This document shows, one piece after another, positions 7,540 to 10,801 of a stretch of 10,801 bases of DNA. How positions within the stretch are numbered: position 1 is the stretch's first letter; every line of letters begins with the position of its first letter. This DNA is from Vairimorpha apis BRL 01. Lineage: Eukaryota > Microsporidia > Nosematidae. The notes beneath the pieces are model-generated. The model saw only the letters and a program-made list of their open reading frames with translations, was not told where the DNA came from and did not search any database. Location of the stretch: assembly GCA_000447185.1 (NCBI GenBank), contig KE647069.1, positions 5,652 through 16,452 on the forward strand. The letters run 5' to 3'. Made by a program: the position numbers and the translations under genes.

Positions 7540-8884
7540 GTATCAGATTTTTAGATTAATTGATATTAAAAAAAATGTTTATGTTTTGTTAGTATATATA
7601 TAATTTTCCATAGTATTTGGTTCCAAATTACCATTTGAATTTAATAATACTTAAATTTATACAAAAATAGAAAATAATATCTATGGGTTTATTAAATTAA
7701 TATAAATAATTGAAAGTATTAAAAATTATACAATAGTTATTTTAAAATAGTTCTCAAATTAATAATATATTCTATTTAATGTGGTAAACTGAAATAAAAT
7801 ATTTATTAAATAAATTTACAAAAGTTAACTATATATTTATGTTGTGTTGTTAAAAACTAGTAGTTTAATCTTAATATATTTTATTAATTTGAATATTAAT
7901 TAATTTAAATAAACAAAAATTTCGTAATTAAACATATTTAAAAAGTTAATTAATTCATATTTACTAAAATTATTTACATACATAATTTTCTAATAAATAT
8001 ACTTTTTGCTACTTTAATATTTTTTTTAATATAAATAATTTTAGTGCAAGTAATTCTAATATTTAAAATATAAAGGAAATGTAATATATTCTGTTAATTT
8101 TTGACAAAAAGCATAAAATTTAATAGTAATTCAATACTATTAACTATTTGTTATTTGAATTAATTATATTTATAATCATAAAATAAACAAATAAAATTTT
8201 TATATTATTTACTTAATTACAATAAATTCTTTATCAATATAAATAAAAAATAATAATTTAACAATTTATACGTTGTATTTTCTTATTTTCTTTTTTTATA
8301 CATCAAATAAAATATATCTTTTTTTGTAAAATGTAAACGTAATAATTCTACAAATAAATATTTTTTAACAGATATTAAAAAAAACATTTTTTTAGTATTT
8401 GTATAGCTTCTATTTTATTTTAAATAATGATGAAAACAAATTTTTAAAAACATTTTTAATTTTGTTTAATAATAATTGATTTTTTTAGATAATAGCTCAT
8501 ATATATTTCATTTTTTAGAATATATAAATAAAATAAATAAACATATATAAGATTTCTTAAAACTAATACATTAACTTTCATTATACTAAAATGAAACAAA
8601 AAAATTAATATTATTGATTCATTATTTAAAAAATTATTAATAATAATTTAAATTTATTAAAATAACTTTTACATTAACGATATAAAATGTTTGTAAAATT
8701 GATGTTAAAAATTAATATTTGATATTTTTATATTAAGACTATAAAAATTTTTATTACATATATTAAATTTAATAATTTTTATAAAAAAATATAATTTAAT
8801 TATTTATTTTCAAATATTTATTTAAAATATTTATAAAGATTTAATTTTTTAATCTATGATAAAATTTCATGGTTTTAATTTTTG
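7540..8884. other. A+T-rich spacer between two divergent broken genes
   Basis: This spacer separates the start of the disrupted minus-strand gene (7539) from the start of the plus-strand pseudogene (8885), so it would hold both promoters. No CCC/GGG abuts either start. The only GGG here is at about 7685-7687. At 7777-7788 a 12-bp sequence is the exact reverse complement of 6753-6764 near the LTR start. Otherwise I see no gene or RNA: the longest collinear minus frame has stops at the random rate. Confidence 0.5.
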
Positions 8885-9520
8885 ATGTGTTTTGTAGTTA
8901 ACATTATCATTAATTTGTTATTTATAATCTGTTCATTAAATAATTGTAATACATCAATTTTATTACAATTAATGCGTCTTCAACACTATTTTTTAAATAC
9001 TATGCTTTGAGAAATTCATCCAAATTACATTTTAGAAACATATCTTATCGATCCATTAAATAATAACAAATGTTTTCTTTTTATATAAAATGCAACATCA
9101 AAAGTAATCAAACATTTTACTGTTATGTTAAATGATAGAACTTCTTACGAAACTGTAAAGAAAAACATTTTAACCATAAATTGTAATACTAATAACAATT
9201 TTGATATTTGTTTTATTGATAAATCAAATATTAAGATTGACATTGATAACTTTAAATATATGAGTTTAATAAATGAAAATTATATCTATAATTTGATTTC
9301 AAAACAATTGGTTGATATGTGTTCATTATTAATGTTAAATATTGATAAAATATATGTTTTATTATTTAATTTGCAATTTTATTGTAAATATAGTCTTAAT
9401 TTATTTTCTAATTATATATATTATTACTTAAAAGAATATGTTTTAATAAACAAAAGAACAAGAAACGTAAACAATAAAAATATATCTTTAATAGAAAGTT
9501 ATCTATGTTTAAAAAATTAG
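8885..9520 (+). pseudogene. Probable secreted or membrane orphan protein gene with two in-frame stops
   Basis: The ORF from 9125 is only the 3' part of a longer frame. The same frame is coding-like from an ATG at 8885, which opens with a strong hydrophobic leader (MCFVVNIIINLLFIICSL) typical of a signal peptide, then LNNCNTS. It is interrupted by TGA at 9008-9010 (codon 42) and TAA at 9086-9088 (codon 68). Between and after the stops the text remains protein-like (EIHPNYILETYLIDPLNNN; HFTVMLNDRTSYETVKKN). Two stops in 211 codons compares with about 20 expected by chance. The mature part is Asn/Ile/Tyr/Cys-rich, with a hydrophobic stretch near codons 145-175 (QLVDMCSLLMLNIDKIYVLL). It ends with TAG at an A6 run (9511-9516). 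I recognise no family. An intact gene starting at 9125 is possible but would lack the leader. Confidence 0.6.
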
Positions 9521-10112
9521 AAATATTTATTTCAAATAAAAATGAACATTTAATAAATTTTAATATAGAAGACATATAAATACGGATAAATTATATAAAT
9601 GAAATTGCAAAATGTTCATATATGTATTGCATAAGACACAATATAATATTAATCATTAAATTAATCATGTTTTGGAAAAAATAAATCTTATTGACAATAA
9701 ATTAAGTAAATTTACTTTTTAATGTGTTTTTTTAAAATTTATAGTGATGAAAATGTTTTAAAATGTAGGATGAAAATATTGAAAATAATAATTTTTAAAT
9801 TAACTTATTGTAAACGTTTTATTTATAGAATTGAATGATAAAAATTCGCTTTTTATAATATAGATAATTAGTAGAAAAACTATATCTAAAAATATCGAAA
9901 TTTTTGCTTATAATAAAATGTGTATTCTAAAAAAATTAATAGTGTATGTCTATAAAAATTGATGCTCAACTGATTTATATTTTTTGTCTTCAATATATAA
10001 AAATAAATTCTTTAATAATTTAAAAGGTTTATTAATGTCTCAAGAATATTCAGATTATATTTGGATTATGGTAAAATGTTGTATTATATCAATATATGAC
10101 TTTTCAAAATAA
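9505..10112 (+). pseudogene. Degenerate 3' extension of the plus-strand pseudogene
   Basis: One extra A in the A6 run at 9511-9516 carries the frame of 8885-9520 into another that continues LEIFISNKNEHLINFNIEDI, a TAA (9577-9579), then 34 more codons (YINEIAKCSYMYCIRHN) to TAA at 9682-9684. A different frame from 9722 reads FKIYSDENVLKCRMK to TGA at 9836-9838. Another overlaps it and reads 94 codons to TAA at 10110-10112, with a TAG (9861-9863) and a TGA (9960-9962) inside and text such as LKGLLMSQEYSDYIWIMVK. Each piece has fewer stops than random. Together they suggest an originally 400-residue protein, or a second decayed gene. No function is inferred. Confidence 0.4.
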
Positions 10113-10801
10113 ATTTTTGATGTATAAAATTTTTTAGTTCTTCATGTTGTAATCAAATGTTATTATTATTTACAATAGTTTTGATATAAAAAATAAAATT
10201 ATTATATGGTAATATTTTTAAAATTTATATCAATAACATCGTTTATATTTAACTTATAATATCACTCTTTCGCCTTTGAAAAAAATGGTTTTTAAATTTT
10301 TATCATTTGATATTAATATATTCTTATTTTTTAAAATCTATAACCTATCTTTTAATATTAAAAAGTTCTTGTAAATTTATCGTTATTAAAATTAAGCTCT
10401 TTATAATAACAATAAAAAAACTCTTTTCTATATAATTGACGTCTTTAAGGTTATTTAATATTGTAAATTTAAATAAATATAGTAGTTTTGTTATTATATA
10501 CGGTTAATTTTATACAAAAAATAACTCTTTTTTATCTAACCAAATTTAATGAATGTATTTTTTTTATATGTTAAAGAAAAATTTGTTTATTATTTCAAAA
10601 TAAATATTAAATTTTTTAATTTTTATCTTTAGTTTTACACATTCATTTTATAATTTTTTTGTAAATAAAACCTCTCATTTACATGATTTTTTTAATCTAA
10701 ATTTTGACTATATAAAAATTTATAAATATTTAATCAAATTAAATTTTTTGTTAAAGTTAAAATTTTAATAATATTCATTAACATAAACAATTAAAATTTA
10801 A
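10113..10801. other. A+T-rich right end, nothing firmly supported
   Basis: Short minus-strand stretches look protein-like (such as KNLKTIFFKGERVIL near 10240-10300 and LNNLKDVNYIEKS near 10430-10470), but they lie in different frames. The best, 52 open codons, is expected several times by chance in a window like this. A decayed minus-strand gene entering from the right cannot be excluded. Confidence 0.4.

Noticed and set aside
7294..7554. Plus-strand ORF of 86 codons
   Set aside because: It lies antisense over the disrupted secreted-protein gene, is mostly Phe/Ser/Leu/Ile from T-rich codons, and has no independent start signal.
7801..8880. A minus-strand frame collinear for over 1 kb that reads like a decayed gene
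   Set aside because: Counting stops gave about 39 in 360 codons, the rate expected for random DNA of this composition, so the protein-like look is an artefact of A+T-rich sequence.
8885..10112. Stop-codon reassignment (a ciliate-like code) explaining the in-frame stops
   Set aside because: All three stop codons interrupt the putative frames, and the better-preserved genes use TAA or TGA as ordinary ends, so decay is the simpler account.
10236..10801. Minus-strand gene entering from the right edge
   Set aside because: The coding-like pieces lie in several frames and the longest (52 codons) is expected several times by chance; left as a possibility only.
1..10801. tRNA, rRNA, CRISPR array, bacterial operon or phage module
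   Set aside because: No T-loop consensus, rRNA core, regularly spaced repeats, ribosome-binding sites or recognisable bacterial proteins were seen on either strand.

Overview
The window looks nuclear and eukaryotic, extremely A+T-rich (well over 80% by eye) and gene-poor. A microsporidian is the best fit. No introns, bacterial ribosome-binding sites or operons are visible, the proteins are Asn/Lys/Ile-rich orphans, and two minus-strand genes have CCC directly abutting their ATG. CCC is otherwise very rare here, and a CCC/GGG-type motif at the start codon is an established microsporidian promoter feature. The low coding density suggests one of the larger-genome microsporidia. I assign no species.

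Layout: (1) 1-481, minus, a partial orphan gene running off the left edge, with CCC-ATG and two apparent one-base A-run deletions. (2) 1635-3095, minus, an orphan gene of about 487 codons with CCC-ATG, an Asn-rich linker with a basic patch, a helical C-terminal domain, and three apparent one-base A-run deletions. (3) 3099-6645, almost featureless A+T-rich DNA with two weak coding relics. (4) 6646-7539, minus, a broken gene for a probable secreted protein. (5) 6742-7002, a 261-bp solo LTR lying inside gene 4, with TG...CA ends and a perfect 5-bp target duplication (GCTTC). Removing the LTR and one duplication copy makes the host reading frame continuous. (6) 7540-8884, A+T-rich spacer. (7) 8885-9520, plus, a second broken gene with a hydrophobic leader and two in-frame stops, followed by a degenerate extension to about 10112. 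(8) 10113-10801, no supported gene.

The clearest result is an insertional gene disruption by an LTR retrotransposon that left only a solo LTR. It sits in a region where putative secreted-protein genes are decaying. A second theme is that nearly all apparent frameshifts are single missing A residues in coding-strand A-runs. That points either to homopolymer undercalling in the assembly or, less likely, to a biological slippage or decay process. No gene could be assigned a biochemical function from sequence alone.
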